The notes beneath the pieces are model-generated. The model did no database searches and was not told where the DNA came from. It worked only from the letters and a program-made list of their open reading frames with translations. The position numbers were made by a program, and so were the translations under genes. A stretch of DNA of 64,000 bases from Thermoanaerobacter sp049701115 (GTDB taxonomy: Bacteria; Bacillota; Thermoanaerobacteria; Thermoanaerobacterales; Thermoanaerobacteraceae). The stretch spans positions 62,001-126,000 of the forward strand of contig NZ_JBNATX010000002.1 in the NCBI RefSeq assembly GCF_049701115.1, in the 5' to 3' direction. Shown piece by piece: positions 44,495 to 53,696 of the stretch (position 1 is the stretch's first letter; each line of letters opens with the position of its first letter).

Positions 44495-47400
44495 TTAGTA
44501 TATTACAGCAATCTGCCCAGGCGAAGAAATTTTGCCTGATACAGTATTTTTATTGGAATCTACATTGTACATATTTACGGCAGGATTAGGAGCAGGGGAT
44601 GGTAAATAGTGGGTAATATGGGAAATCTTTGTACGGTTTATATCTTTTTTACCTAGTCTATTGCTATCTAAGGCTATCAATACATAAATGTAATTTTTAA
44701 AATTATTGTAATTTACCGTCTTCCCATCGGTGACCTTTTCATACCTTATGTCGTATATATCCGACAAAAGCGTTATATTTTTAGACAAGTTTTTCACTAT
44801 ATCTTCATACTCTTTCCCCGTTATCTTAGTTATCGTTATTCTGTCATAATCTCCAGAAAGATAGAGGTCAGTTAAGTAAAATTCCATCTCAAATCCTCGA
44901 GTGTAAATCTTGACTTTTTTCACTGTATTTTTATATTTAGACGGCACATTTATTACCCATCTGTTTACATTTTTATAAATATTATCTTTAAAGTTTAGAA
45001 TGTATTCGCTCTCAGTAATATCTCCCAAAGTTACAATCAATGCTCCATTAGATGCAGAAATGCTGGTCTTATTCTCCTTGGCTCCTTCAACATAAGTATC
45101 GTACTTGCTATTTGAAGACCTGTCAGTTGTACCGGAAGCTGTCACGAAATTGCTAGGTCCTAATTCATTGACAGCCCGTAGCGCAAAAGTGTAGGTTGTA
45201 TTTGGGTTCAAATTCGCTACATAGTACTCCAGTTTGTCAGTAGAAGCTATGAATTTATAATTTGTTATACCGTAAATATTACTTAAAACTAAATATATTT
45301 CATAATATTTTGCCCCTTTTGTCTCTGACCAGCGAAGTCTTAAAGCATGGTCATTCCCCGGTATATTCTCCACCCAAAAACCCACAGGTTCATCAGGGAC
45401 AGTCCTGATATAAGTAAACCCTTGTGATAAAACTGCATCAGCATAGTCAGGATTCCTTACAATCACATCCACCTTCCCTTCCGAATGAGGAGGCGTGACG
45501 GCAATTATGGTATTGTAACTTTTTACAATTACTTTCAAAGCTTCTTTTTCTCCAAAAAATACCCTTGCTCCTTGCCTAAAATCATCACCTGTAATTGTCA
45601 CTGTCTCGTCACCTTTGGTAGACCCTGTATTTGGAGTGATGGATATGATTTTAGGCTTGGTTTCTGTTGCAATATATGTAAATCCATTTTTTAAGGTAAA
45701 ACTTCCTCCATCCTCTTCATTAAAGACAGTTACATCAACCGACCTATCCACATCCTTTTTGGGGTCTCCAGAAGGTGTAATAACAACAATGGTATCGAAA
45801 GATGTAGATACCACCTTCGCTTCATAAGCATCAAAATACACTTTTACTTTTTCTCTAAACTCTTTTCCTTTTATCACTACATATGTCCCGCCATTTACAC
45901 TACCTTTATCTGGTGTAACAGAATAAATCTCGGGATGTGTACTGGGAGACACATATTCTATGTTAAAAGTAGCCGTACCTCCATCCGGGTTGATCACTTT
46001 TAACTCCTTTATCCCTATCTTATCAACAGGAGGCGCAATAAATTTTATCGTCGTGCTATCGACAATCTGTACATCTTTCACCTTTATTCCATCCACATAT
46101 ACAGAAGAACCTGGAAGTATTAACTTATCCTTGTCATATATAGGCACTGAAAAATCGCTTCCCACTATTATTCCATATGTCCCGCCAGCTTTATCGAATT
46201 TTGGAGGTATTACTTGCTTAATCTGAGGCTTGGATTGGATGTAAGTATATCCTCCCTCGAGGTATCCTAGCCCTCCATCGTAATTCACTACAGTAACCCT
46301 TACTTTACCAGGTACATTAGGCGGAGTTATGACCTTAAGCGTTCCGTAGTCTATATATACAACTTTTTGTGCTTTTACACTTCCAAAATATACATCTGGA
46401 CCTATCGGGTTTCCATTTTCATCTTTTAAAACGTTCCCTTGCTCATCTTTAGAGATCCTGAAATCCTGTCCATAGATTGTAATTTCCTGCCCTCCATAGG
46501 TAGAACCTTTATCAGGTTCCACTTTTGTTATCACAGGTTGACTATTTGGAATCACATAAGTAAATCCGGTTTCTCCCTCGTGAATTCCGTAGGTGTAATT
46601 GCCCCCGTCATAATTCACCACCGTAACGTACGCCTTCCCCGGCTTCCCTGGGGGTGTAACAGCCGTTATAGACTTGCCGTCAGAACTTACTACAACGTTT
46701 GAAGCTTTATTTCCACCTATAAAAACTTCTGCTCCTCTTCTAAAATCCTGTCCTTCAATCAAAATAGTAGTACCGCCATTCACCGTACCAAAATTAGGAG
46801 TCACAGAGGTTATTACAGGGCTACTCTCTGGTACTAAAAAATGGAACTTCTCAGGAGCTATCGCTGTAGCTGTATCCGGATTTACCACTTTTATTTCATA
46901 AAGGCCGGTGTATTTGAGGTCAGGTACAACTCCTATTATAGTATTTTCATCCAGTACATACACATTCTCAAGAACAGTATTCCCTATGTAAGCCTTTGCC
47001 CCTTCACTGTCTCCCACTTTTTTTGAAAAGTCACTTCCAAAGATGTAAATCAATGTACCTTTTCCACCATAATTTGGAACAACCTTTGTTATCTGGGGCT
47101 TTGTCTCGATAAGCACATACTCAAAACCGTCAATCAGTGAAGCTACTCCTCCATCGGAAGGATTTATAACCTGAACTATTTTTTTACCTAGGTTACCTGG
47201 AGGTGTAGTAGCCTCGATTTCGGTATTTCCACTCGAAATTTTGTTCACTTTAGCCTGAACCCCGTCGATTGTTACAATGCTCCCTTTTTCAAAATTACTG
47301 CCTACAATTTTAATAATAGTTCCACCTTTTGTAGGCCCTTTATTGGGATCTACAGAGATAATGCTTGGCTGTTTTTGAGTATCTTTTATTTCAAAGGCAT

Positions 47401-49774
47401 TTGGCAAAGTAACACTGCCGCCTACTGTTCCATTCAATCCATCATAGTTTTTAATGGTTAGGTCATACCAACCAACAGCGTATGGTGTGGATGTCTCCGG
47501 CACTAGAGCTTTTATTTTTGTCCCTATTTTGAACTTCTTCCCATCTACTAAATTCCCATCTTTATCTTCAACACTTATAACTTTAAGCTGTATATTGCCT
47601 ATTCTGACATCCGGGTATTTAGGAGAATAAACTCCATCCACCACTGTTTGCCCTACAAAAAAGTCTGAGCCGTAGATGGTAATGAGATTACCCCCATATT
47701 TTGAACCAAAATTTGTAAATATACTGCTTATAGAAGGAGAAGTATAGTAATAGTAGCCATTTTTGTACACATAAAATCCTCTTTGTAAATCAGCATCTTT
47801 ATTTATAACTTTAACATCTACATATCCCAAAACAGTAGAAGCAGGTGAAATAACAGTTAATACCGATTTATTATCGCCGCCAGTCGTGAGGTCTTTTACC
47901 GTTGCCATCTTATCTCCAAAGTACACTTTAACTCCAGGTCTTATGTCAAAACCTTGTATTATTACCGTGTCTCCTCCCGCGCGGCTTCCCATGTTAGGAG
48001 AAATAGATAAAATCACCGGGTTTGAAGGCAAGGGTTTATACGTAAACTTAGAAGGAGGAGAACTCTGTTCCGAATACTGCATGACTACATTACCATTTGT
48101 ATCTTTAATCGTTGTCTCAACTGTCACCACTACATCTACAGGCATATTCTGTCCCGGTGGGTTTAAAGTCACACTGGGAGACAACACGTTCAATGTCTGC
48201 TGCCCCGTGTCAGGTTTATATATATTCTCGATTTGCGCCTTGTTTCCGCCAAAAGTAACATAAAGCTTTCTTTCCCTTGTACCTGTCATATAATTCCCAC
48301 TGACCGGGTCTTTATAGCTATAACTTGTATTTATATAAGTTATCTCCGTCTTGTCTTCATTATAAATATAATTAGCTGGGTCATCACTTTTTTGAAAATT
48401 GAACCCCCAGAGAGTAACTGGAGTGCTCCCATTTTCATATCCTTCGATAGGATTCATATCTATCACAACCATCGTATCTTCAACAGCCAAATAGAAGAAG
48501 GCATTCTGTTTAGTAACAGTATAGCCTGTAACGGGGTCGACTATTGCTACATCAACAGGTCCCGATTTCGAATAGGGGGGAGTTACTACTTGTATAGCCC
48601 TTTGATTACCTGTAAGGCCGGAAAGGTTTATGCTCTGAACACTTTTTGCAGCTACACCGCCAAACTTCACTATCAAATCCTCTCTTAAATTTTGCCCTAC
48701 TATGATTACTTTCGTCCCTCCAGAGACGGAACCAGCATTTGGAGTTATATTATCTATCGTGAATACAGCAGGTGTAGGTATTATCTTCAAAGCACTCACT
48801 AAAGTAGCCGTGGAACCATTTGATGCAACTATATCCACATTTTGATATTCCAAAGTCGTATCCTTTGGAGCAGGAACCTTGACCGTCATCTCTGTATCGC
48901 TTTTTATATTTACATCATTAGAAGGGACAAGATTATTACCCATGTACACTTTAAAATCCGTCCCTAAGGAGCTAAAGCCTCTACCATATATTGTAATTTC
49001 ATCGCCTACAATTGCCACATATTTAGAAAGACCAGTTATATCATGATTTACTGCAGAAATCGTTGTGTTTTTAATGTTGCTCCCCCTGTATATGTTTGTA
49101 ACACTCACCTGATATGTAGAGGTAGGATCTATAAAAATGTTCTGAGGAATCGTAGTAATAATCACAGAACCGCTTTGAGAGACAATTGAGGCAGTCTCCC
49201 CGTTTATTTGGACAAGGCCTATGTCATTAAAATAGCTTCCCTCTATCCTTATGTAAGATTTGCTCGTTCTGCCAACCACATTGCCATTTGAATCTTTTAC
49301 TAGGGTAATAAAATTATCAAGAGCTACCTTTGAAATCAAGGGATTATTAACATAAGTAAAACCGTTGAATATAGCAGCACTTTGTCCATCACTTCTTTTA
49401 ACTATAATAGTGTAAGGGACATTAGCAGAAAGTCCTAGAGAATTAGCAGGAGGAACTTTGGCATAAATCGTACTTTCATTTACACTCAGGACAGTAAGTT
49501 TTTTTGAAGACTCGGGAGAATCTATGTAGACATCAGTAATAGAAGCAACCACATTGCCACTTGAATCATATGTTATAAATCCGCTACCCGTGATTTTTAT
49601 GTCCGTGTAACCGTCTACCGGCCCTTTTGCCGGAGAAGCCATCGTTCCATCAAGTCTTAAAGAATAAACTCCAGTTATACTAGGAGGATACGCAGCATAA
49701 GCTTTCGACATATTTCCTGGGAAAAGTGAAAAAAACATCGTCACAGCTACAAATATCGCTAGAAATCTTTTCAT
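44495..49774 (-). CDS. Giant secreted IPT/TIG-repeat protein with a fibronectin type III domain
   Basis: 1759 residues. Signal peptide 1-27 (KAYAA). About 14 immunoglobulin-like IPT/TIG domains follow, each marked by a version of P-N-x-G-x-x-x-GGT-x-I-x-I-x-G-x-x-F, for example VTPNFGTVNGGTTILIEG and VTPDKGSVNGGTYVVIKG. Near 1440-1540 is a fibronectin type III domain (LRLRWSETKGAKYYEIYLV, TYTFALRAVNELGPS), then a unique C-terminus. No SLH or sortase motif, so it probably binds the wall through partners such as the two SLH proteins downstream. First gene of the operon. Confidence 0.88.
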   Translation of the reverse strand: MKRFLAIFVAVTMFFSLFPGNMSKAYAAYPPSITGVYSLRLDGTMASPAKGPVDGYTDIKITGSGFITYDSSGNVVASITDVYIDSPESSKKLTVLSVNESTIYAKVPPANSLGLSANVPYTIIVKRSDGQSAAIFNGFTYVNNPLISKVALDNFITLVKDSNGNVVGRTSKSYIRIEGSYFNDIGLVQINGETASIVSQSGSVIITTIPQNIFIDPTSTYQVSVTNIYRGSNIKNTTISAVNHDITGLSKYVAIVGDEITIYGRGFSSLGTDFKVYMGNNLVPSNDVNIKSDTEMTVKVPAPKDTTLEYQNVDIVASNGSTATLVSALKIIPTPAVFTIDNITPNAGSVSGGTKVIIVGQNLREDLIVKFGGVAAKSVQSINLSGLTGNQRAIQVVTPPYSKSGPVDVAIVDPVTGYTVTKQNAFFYLAVEDTMVVIDMNPIEGYENGSTPVTLWGFNFQKSDDPANYIYNEDKTEITYINTSYSYKDPVSGNYMTGTRERKLYVTFGGNKAQIENIYKPDTGQQTLNVLSPSVTLNPPGQNMPVDVVVTVETTIKDTNGNVVMQYSEQSSPPSKFTYKPLPSNPVILSISPNMGSRAGGDTVIIQGFDIRPGVKVYFGDKMATVKDLTTGGDNKSVLTVISPASTVLGYVDVKVINKDADLQRGFYVYKNGYYYYTSPSISSIFTNFGSKYGGNLITIYGSDFFVGQTVVDGVYSPKYPDVRIGNIQLKVISVEDKDGNLVDGKKFKIGTKIKALVPETSTPYAVGWYDLTIKNYDGLNGTVGGSVTLPNAFEIKDTQKQPSIISVDPNKGPTKGGTIIKIVGSNFEKGSIVTIDGVQAKVNKISSGNTEIEATTPPGNLGKKIVQVINPSDGGVASLIDGFEYVLIETKPQITKVVPNYGGKGTLIYIFGSDFSKKVGDSEGAKAYIGNTVLENVYVLDENTIIGVVPDLKYTGLYEIKVVNPDTATAIAPEKFHFLVPESSPVITSVTPNFGTVNGGTTILIEGQDFRRGAEVFIGGNKASNVVVSSDGKSITAVTPPGKPGKAYVTVVNYDGGNYTYGIHEGETGFTYVIPNSQPVITKVEPDKGSTYGGQEITIYGQDFRISKDEQGNVLKDENGNPIGPDVYFGSVKAQKVVYIDYGTLKVITPPNVPGKVRVTVVNYDGGLGYLEGGYTYIQSKPQIKQVIPPKFDKAGGTYGIIVGSDFSVPIYDKDKLILPGSSVYVDGIKVKDVQIVDSTTIKFIAPPVDKIGIKELKVINPDGGTATFNIEYVSPSTHPEIYSVTPDKGSVNGGTYVVIKGKEFREKVKVYFDAYEAKVVSTSFDTIVVITPSGDPKKDVDRSVDVTVFNEEDGGSFTLKNGFTYIATETKPKIISITPNTGSTKGDETVTITGDDFRQGARVFFGEKEALKVIVKSYNTIIAVTPPHSEGKVDVIVRNPDYADAVLSQGFTYIRTVPDEPVGFWVENIPGNDHALRLRWSETKGAKYYEIYLVLSNIYGITNYKFIASTDKLEYYVANLNPNTTYTFALRAVNELGPSNFVTASGTTDRSSNSKYDTYVEGAKENKTSISASNGALIVTLGDITESEYILNFKDNIYKNVNRWVINVPSKYKNTVKKVKIYTRGFEMEFYLTDLYLSGDYDRITITKITGKEYEDIVKNLSKNITLLSDIYDIRYEKVTDGKTVNYNNFKNYIYVLIALDSNRLGKKDINRTKISHITHYLPSPAPNPAVNMYNVDSNKNTVSGKISSPGQIAVIY

Positions 49775-49814
49775 AATCTTCCTGCTCCCTTCACAACAAG
49801 ATACCTCTTTTTAT

Positions 49815-49842
49815 TTATCGGTACGCGAATTCATAAACTTTA
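49815..49842 (-). promoter_or_regulatory. Possible SigD-type promoter of the surface-protein operon
   Basis: Minus strand TAAA (49842-49839), 16 bases, ACCGATAA (49822-49815); the SigD (flagellar sigma) consensus is TAAA-N15-GCCGATAT. Six of eight -10 bases match. About 45 bases upstream of the giant gene. Confidence 0.5.
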
Positions 49843-49851
49843 GCCTTAAGA

Positions 49852-49878
49852 ACAAAAAAATAGCTGCTCTAGAGCAGC
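49852..49878 (-). terminator. Terminator of the PPDK-N-like gene
   Basis: Perfect palindrome GCTGCTCTAGAGCAGC (49863-49878), followed on the minus strand by TATTTTTTTG. Beyond it toward 50010 the DNA is AT-rich with no gene. Confidence 0.8.
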
Positions 49879-50010
49879 CTACATTGGGTTGGGGGTGCAG
49901 AATATTAAATTTTATGGGGAAAAGGGGAATCATTCTTACAATTTAGATTATATTACACTATTTTGGCATTTTAAATAGGACTTATGTCTCATTTTTTTAC
50001 ATAAATCGAC

Positions 50011-51681
50011 TTATTTTTCATTAGATACAACATATCCTACCATTTTTTCTCCATCTAAATAAGCGTCAAACCTTCCTTCAAATATTTTAACCCCTGTGTC
50101 TATAAAATTCCCCCTTTTAAACCATTCCTCATTGAATATATTGTTTTCATAACCATCAAACACAGGCATATAAAGGATATTGTCCGCGTCTAAGTCGGCA
50201 AAAAAATGGGTACCATAGGAAAGTTCCGGCATAAAGTCTCCATTTCTTATCCCAAGTTCAACAATCATAGCAGCATTAGATATCTCATTGTATATAACGG
50301 GAACTCCAAGATATGGATTCGAAGATCCCCATCTTCCAGGCCCCACTAGTATATATCTATCACCTAAACTTTTGTTTATGCGTCCTATTATGCGCGCAAT
50401 TTCATGTTTGTCTTTATAGTTAGTATAAACCTCGGGATCCACATACACGATATATTTTATATTTTTAAGCATTCCATTTGTCAGCATCCTATCTCCCTTA
50501 AGCAAAATACATTTTTTCTCGATGTCTTTCGGTATGTGAATTCTTCTAAAGGTTTCATAGGAACTTAAAGGCCGAGCCTGAACCAGATAGAATTCTCCCG
50601 TATCCAGGTCATAAGTAAACTCTATATCCACAGGAACCTTCATTTCACTTTCTAGGCATTTAAACAAAGTAGAAACCGTATTAAAAAAAGTTTTGTGCTT
50701 CCGTGGAAAATTTTCAAACGTAAATATATACTTTTCATATTCTCCTCTGAAATTTAACATATTTATATCAAGTATGGCATTTTCTTTTTTGGAATAAATT
50801 TGTGCTATATCTCTTATTCTAGAATGATAGTTTAAAAAATGGGGAACTTCATTTATGTTATAGGTTTCCAGTTCACCTGTTATCAAGTTCAACACATCAA
50901 AAGCTTCTTGAGAATTCCTTGCAATTTCATAGGGATTATTGCCTTCTGGCCTCAATCTTAAATTGGTAAGAGAAAATACCCTTGCATACCCTCTTCCAGT
51001 ACACTTTGTGCCCAAACCAAATACCAGTCTCACCACTCCGTCTTCTATCTTAATCCTATCTGTCCACCTTCTATAATTCCTGGAAAAACCTACTCCAGAC
51101 ACATCCGGATAAAAGTATATTCCTTTCTGACTGCCGATCAACTTCTGCACTATAACACCCATAAGCTCTTTTTGCCCTGATGCGTGCTTCTTTCTGTAAG
51201 TAACAGCATCAGGCCCATATACACTCAAATATACCTCTTTTATAGCTTTTTCCAGCTGTTTTAGCCTTTCTCTTTCTGTCCCCCTGTTGGATATAAAAGT
51301 AGTGTAGTATTTACCTGCAAAAGAGTATTTTATGTTATCCTCCAACAAAGAAGAAGACCTCACTGCAAGAGGGTAATCCATCACTCGTAAAATTTCTCTC
51401 AATATATTTTTATATTCAGGAGGAAATTCCGCCTCTTTAAACCGTATTTCTGCCTCCTCATAAGGGGTATTCTCATCAATGTCTTCGAGGTTATTATATT
51501 TCAAAAACATTTCGTAATAATCTGTTGCGATAAAAAAACTTTCAGGAATCTTTACAGCGCCCTTGAAATCATCGCGGTATTTTTCCAAAACTTCCTCGGC
51601 AAAAGAAAGCCCCGAAGCTTTGCCTCCAATATGCCCGTTGCCAAAGACTTTATGTCTACTGCCTGAGAAAATTTCTAACAT
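50011..51681 (-). CDS. Stand-alone PPDK-N (pyruvate phosphate dikinase ATP-grasp) domain protein
   Basis: About 556 residues resembling the nucleotide-binding part of PEP synthase or pyruvate phosphate dikinase: GGKASGLSFAEEVL, LAVRSSSLLEDNIKYSFAGKY, SGVGFSRN, and VDIEFTYDLDTGEFYLVQARPLS. The phosphohistidine and PEP-binding domains are absent; instead there is a C-terminal region with LVGPGRWGSSNPYLGVPV and YGTHFFADLDADN. Function unknown; a phosphotransferase acting on a partner is possible. Start uncertain (ATG 51681 or GTG 51690). It has its own promoter and terminator. Confidence 0.75.
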   Translation of the reverse strand: MLEIFSGSRHKVFGNGHIGGKASGLSFAEEVLEKYRDDFKGAVKIPESFFIATDYYEMFLKYNNLEDIDENTPYEEAEIRFKEAEFPPEYKNILREILRVMDYPLAVRSSSLLEDNIKYSFAGKYYTTFISNRGTERERLKQLEKAIKEVYLSVYGPDAVTYRKKHASGQKELMGVIVQKLIGSQKGIYFYPDVSGVGFSRNYRRWTDRIKIEDGVVRLVFGLGTKCTGRGYARVFSLTNLRLRPEGNNPYEIARNSQEAFDVLNLITGELETYNINEVPHFLNYHSRIRDIAQIYSKKENAILDINMLNFRGEYEKYIFTFENFPRKHKTFFNTVSTLFKCLESEMKVPVDIEFTYDLDTGEFYLVQARPLSSYETFRRIHIPKDIEKKCILLKGDRMLTNGMLKNIKYIVYVDPEVYTNYKDKHEIARIIGRINKSLGDRYILVGPGRWGSSNPYLGVPVIYNEISNAAMIVELGIRNGDFMPELSYGTHFFADLDADNILYMPVFDGYENNIFNEEWFKRGNFIDTGVKIFEGRFDAYLDGEKMVGYVVSNEK

Positions 51682-51718
51682 TTTCTCCACCGCCTAACAC
51701 GTCATTTGATTTAAAAAA

Positions 51719-51747
51719 ATTATACCATGAGATTTCTCAATAAACAA
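51719..51747 (-). promoter_or_regulatory. Promoter of the PPDK-N-like gene
   Basis: TTGTTT (51747-51742), 17 bases, TATAAT (51724-51719) with TGG before it. It lies in the T run of the ald terminator, next to the inserted element. Confidence 0.7.
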
Positions 51748-51751
51748 TAAA

Positions 51752-52054
51752 AACCTCCCACATTTACTGTGGGAGGTCCAGTTTGTTGACAAAGTCCTTC
51801 TTATTTAAGTGGCATTTTGTGTTAATGCTCCGGAGTTGCAAAGCGACTAAACTAAGGCTCACTTTTCGAGCTCCGGCGGGGTGCCGGCCAATTCGCCAAA
51901 AGGCTAAGAATCCGCTCGCTTTGCTCGCCCCGCCTTCGCTCCTCAAGTTCGCCAAGTTTAGTTATCGCTTTGGCAACAAGTCGCATTTACACACAAAATG
52001 CCACTTCTCTATTTTATCAACAGTCTGAACCTCCCACATTTACTGTGGGAGGTC
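51752..52054. mobile_element. MITE-like element inserted in the ald terminator, with 27-bp direct repeats
   Basis: Insert 51779-52027 (249 bp), flanked by identical 27-bp repeats (51752-51778 and 52028-52054), each holding the hairpin CCTCCCACA/TGTGGGAGG. Ends are inverted repeats beginning CAG exactly at both junctions: CAGTTTGTTGACAAAG and, reading inward from the right, CAGACTGTTGATAAAA. Inside, AAGTGGCATTTTGTGT (51807-51822) pairs with 51991-52006, and 51835-51853 with 51955-51977, giving a long imperfect hairpin. The middle is more GC-rich than its surroundings. Only the left repeat has the T run of a terminator. No credible coding region, so non-autonomous. Confidence 0.75.
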
Positions 52055-52060
52055 AGACAT

Positions 52061-53185
52061 TTATACCTTATTCAAAGCCTCAACTGGATCTACATACTCT
52101 AATCCTTGCGCTTCTGCCACAGGTTTGTATGTGACCATTCCTTTGTAGACATTAAGCCCTTTTAGAAGCGCCTTATTTTCAAGCAATGCCCTCTTGTAGC
52201 CCTTGTTAGCAATTTCTAATGCATAAGGAAGTGTAACATTCGTGAGAGCAAAAGTTGAAGTTCTCGGTACAGCCCCTGGTATATTAGGAACTGAGTAGTG
52301 AACAACTCCATGCTTTATGAAATACGGATCTGTATGGGAAGTCGTTCTGTCACAGGTCTCCACGCATCCGCCTTGGTCTATTGCTACATCCACGATTACG
52401 GCACCTTTCTTCATCGTCTTGACCATTTCTTCTGTCACAAGCTTAGGCGCTCGAGCACCCGGTATAAGTACAGCACCTATCAATAAATCGGCCTTCTTTA
52501 CGCTTTCTGCAATGTTGAAACTATTGGACATCAACGTCGTAACTCTTCCGCCAAATATATCATCAAGATAAGCAAGTCTTGCAGGATTTACATCCAGTAT
52601 TGTAACTCTCGCTCCCATTCCAACCGCTACCTTAGCCGCATTAGTACCCACTGTTCCTCCACCTATTATGACAACCTCGGCTGGTTCAACACCTGGAACT
52701 CCGCCCATTACAATTCCTCTGCCCTGGTTTATACTAGTCAAAAGGTAGGCTCCTATGGTTACAGCCATTCTACCAGCAACTTCACTCATTGGAGTTAATA
52801 AAGGCAAAGAACCGTTGTCAAGCTGTACCGTTTCATAGGCAATACCTACCACTTTTTGCCTCAATAAAGCTTCTGTCTGCTGCTTGTCGGGTGCTAAATG
52901 TAGATAAGTAAACAGAACCTGTCCCTCTTTCAAGTAGTCGTATTCGCTTGGCTGTGGTTCTTTCACCTTCATTATCATCTCAGCTATATCGTACACTTCT
53001 TTGGCAGTAGGCAATATCTTTGCACCAGCTTTTTCATATTCTTCATTTGTAATACCACTTCCTAATCCTGCATCTTTTTCAATGTATACTTCATGGCCAT
53101 TCTTAACAAAAGCTTCTACTCCTGCAGGAGTTATAGCAACACGGGATTCTGCAGTCTTTATCTCCTTGGGAACACCAATTCTCAT
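52061..53185 (-). CDS. ald: Alanine dehydrogenase
   Basis: NAD-dependent interconversion of alanine and pyruvate plus ammonia. 374 residues; substrate-domain MRIGVPKEIKTAESRVAITP, MIMKVKEPQPSEY with active lysine, FTYLHLA with active histidine, and Rossmann motif GGGTVGTNAAKVAVGMGA. ATG 53185 lies seven bases after GGGGAG. It has a good promoter whose upstream part resembles that of the OPT transporter gene at 55.7 kb; its terminator carries the inserted element. Confidence 0.96.
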   Translation of the reverse strand: MRIGVPKEIKTAESRVAITPAGVEAFVKNGHEVYIEKDAGLGSGITNEEYEKAGAKILPTAKEVYDIAEMIMKVKEPQPSEYDYLKEGQVLFTYLHLAPDKQQTEALLRQKVVGIAYETVQLDNGSLPLLTPMSEVAGRMAVTIGAYLLTSINQGRGIVMGGVPGVEPAEVVIIGGGTVGTNAAKVAVGMGARVTILDVNPARLAYLDDIFGGRVTTLMSNSFNIAESVKKADLLIGAVLIPGARAPKLVTEEMVKTMKKGAVIVDVAIDQGGCVETCDRTTSHTDPYFIKHGVVHYSVPNIPGAVPRTSTFALTNVTLPYALEIANKGYKRALLENKALLKGLNVYKGMVTYKPVAEAQGLEYVDPVEALNKV

Positions 53186-53226
53186 AAACAATCTCCCCTC
53201 TATTAATTTTTTATCAAAAGCTTTTC

Positions 53227-53264
53227 ATTATATAAATTCTACATTCGCTATCAAAAATCCTTCT
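53227..53264 (-). promoter_or_regulatory. ald promoter with upstream AGAAGGATTTTT motif
   Basis: TTGATA (53254-53249), 16 bases, TATAAT (53232-53227). AGAAGGATTTTT (53264-53253) overlaps the -35; the same 12-mer lies upstream of the OPT gene. Confidence 0.7.
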
Positions 53265-53298
53265 ACAAAAAATAGAAATAGTAAAAATTTTTAAGGAA

Positions 53299-53646
53299 TT
53301 ACTCTTTAGTATCTCCTTTTTTTGAAAAATATATCCATCCTCTTTTATTTAAATAACCTAAAAAAAGAGACAACCTTTCATATAAAGGTTCTACCTTTTC
53401 TCCAAAACGTTCTTTCAATTCCTGTCCTATTTCATATACATTTTTTTCTCCATCTATAAGCTCCCACACTGCTGTACCAATATCATCTAACTCTAGAGTA
53501 GTAACTCTGGGCTTTTTAACAAAAAGCCTTGCTACCTTCTCAATCAATCTGTCGTGATAAAACAAAAAAACAATCTTTTCTTGTTTTTTCTCCCAATTTA
53601 CCTTTTTACTTTTCTTGGGAATATAGAGCAAGAAATTATCCTTCAT
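53299..53646 (-). CDS. Orphan PqqD-like protein
   Basis: 115 residues. The region from about 48 to 108 matches PqqD: VTTLELDDIGTAVWELIDGE then VYEIGQELKERFGE. PqqD domains bind precursor peptides for radical SAM or other modifying enzymes; no such enzyme, and no PQQ genes, are nearby, so the role is open. The N-terminus is lysine-rich. Directly downstream of the OPT transporter gene, past a long perfect hairpin; ATG 53646 follows AAGGAGTG. Confidence 0.75.
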   Translation of the reverse strand: MKDNFLLYIPKKSKKVNWEKKQEKIVFLFYHDRLIEKVARLFVKKPRVTTLELDDIGTAVWELIDGEKNVYEIGQELKERFGEKVEPLYERLSLFLGYLNKRGWIYFSKKGDTKE

Positions 53647-53660
53647 CTCATCACTCCTTT

Positions 53661-53696
53661 AAATCAAGCACCCCTTCTAGAAGGGGTGCTTGATTT
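53661..53696 (-). terminator. 36-bp perfect palindrome between OPT and PqqD-like genes
   Basis: Arms AAATCAAGCACCCCTTCT (53661-53678) and AGAAGGGGTGCTTGATTT (53679-53696), perfect 18-bp arms. Only three T follow before the pqqD-like ribosome site, so it may act as a partial terminator limiting read-through. Confidence 0.65.

Noticed and set aside
49775..50010. Cyclic-di-GMP or other riboswitch before the giant surface-protein gene
   Set aside because: The conserved GEMM core bases are not present; only a SigD-like promoter and a terminator could be supported.
51779..52027. 6S-like or other known structured RNA
   Set aside because: The long hairpin is suggestive, but exact end repeats and flanking direct repeats fit an inserted element better, and no known RNA motif was recognised.
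51764..52028. Open frames on both strands across the inserted element
   Set aside because: They run through inverted repeats, have no ribosome site, and encode low-complexity peptides; best explained as chance frames in a GC-richer repeat.
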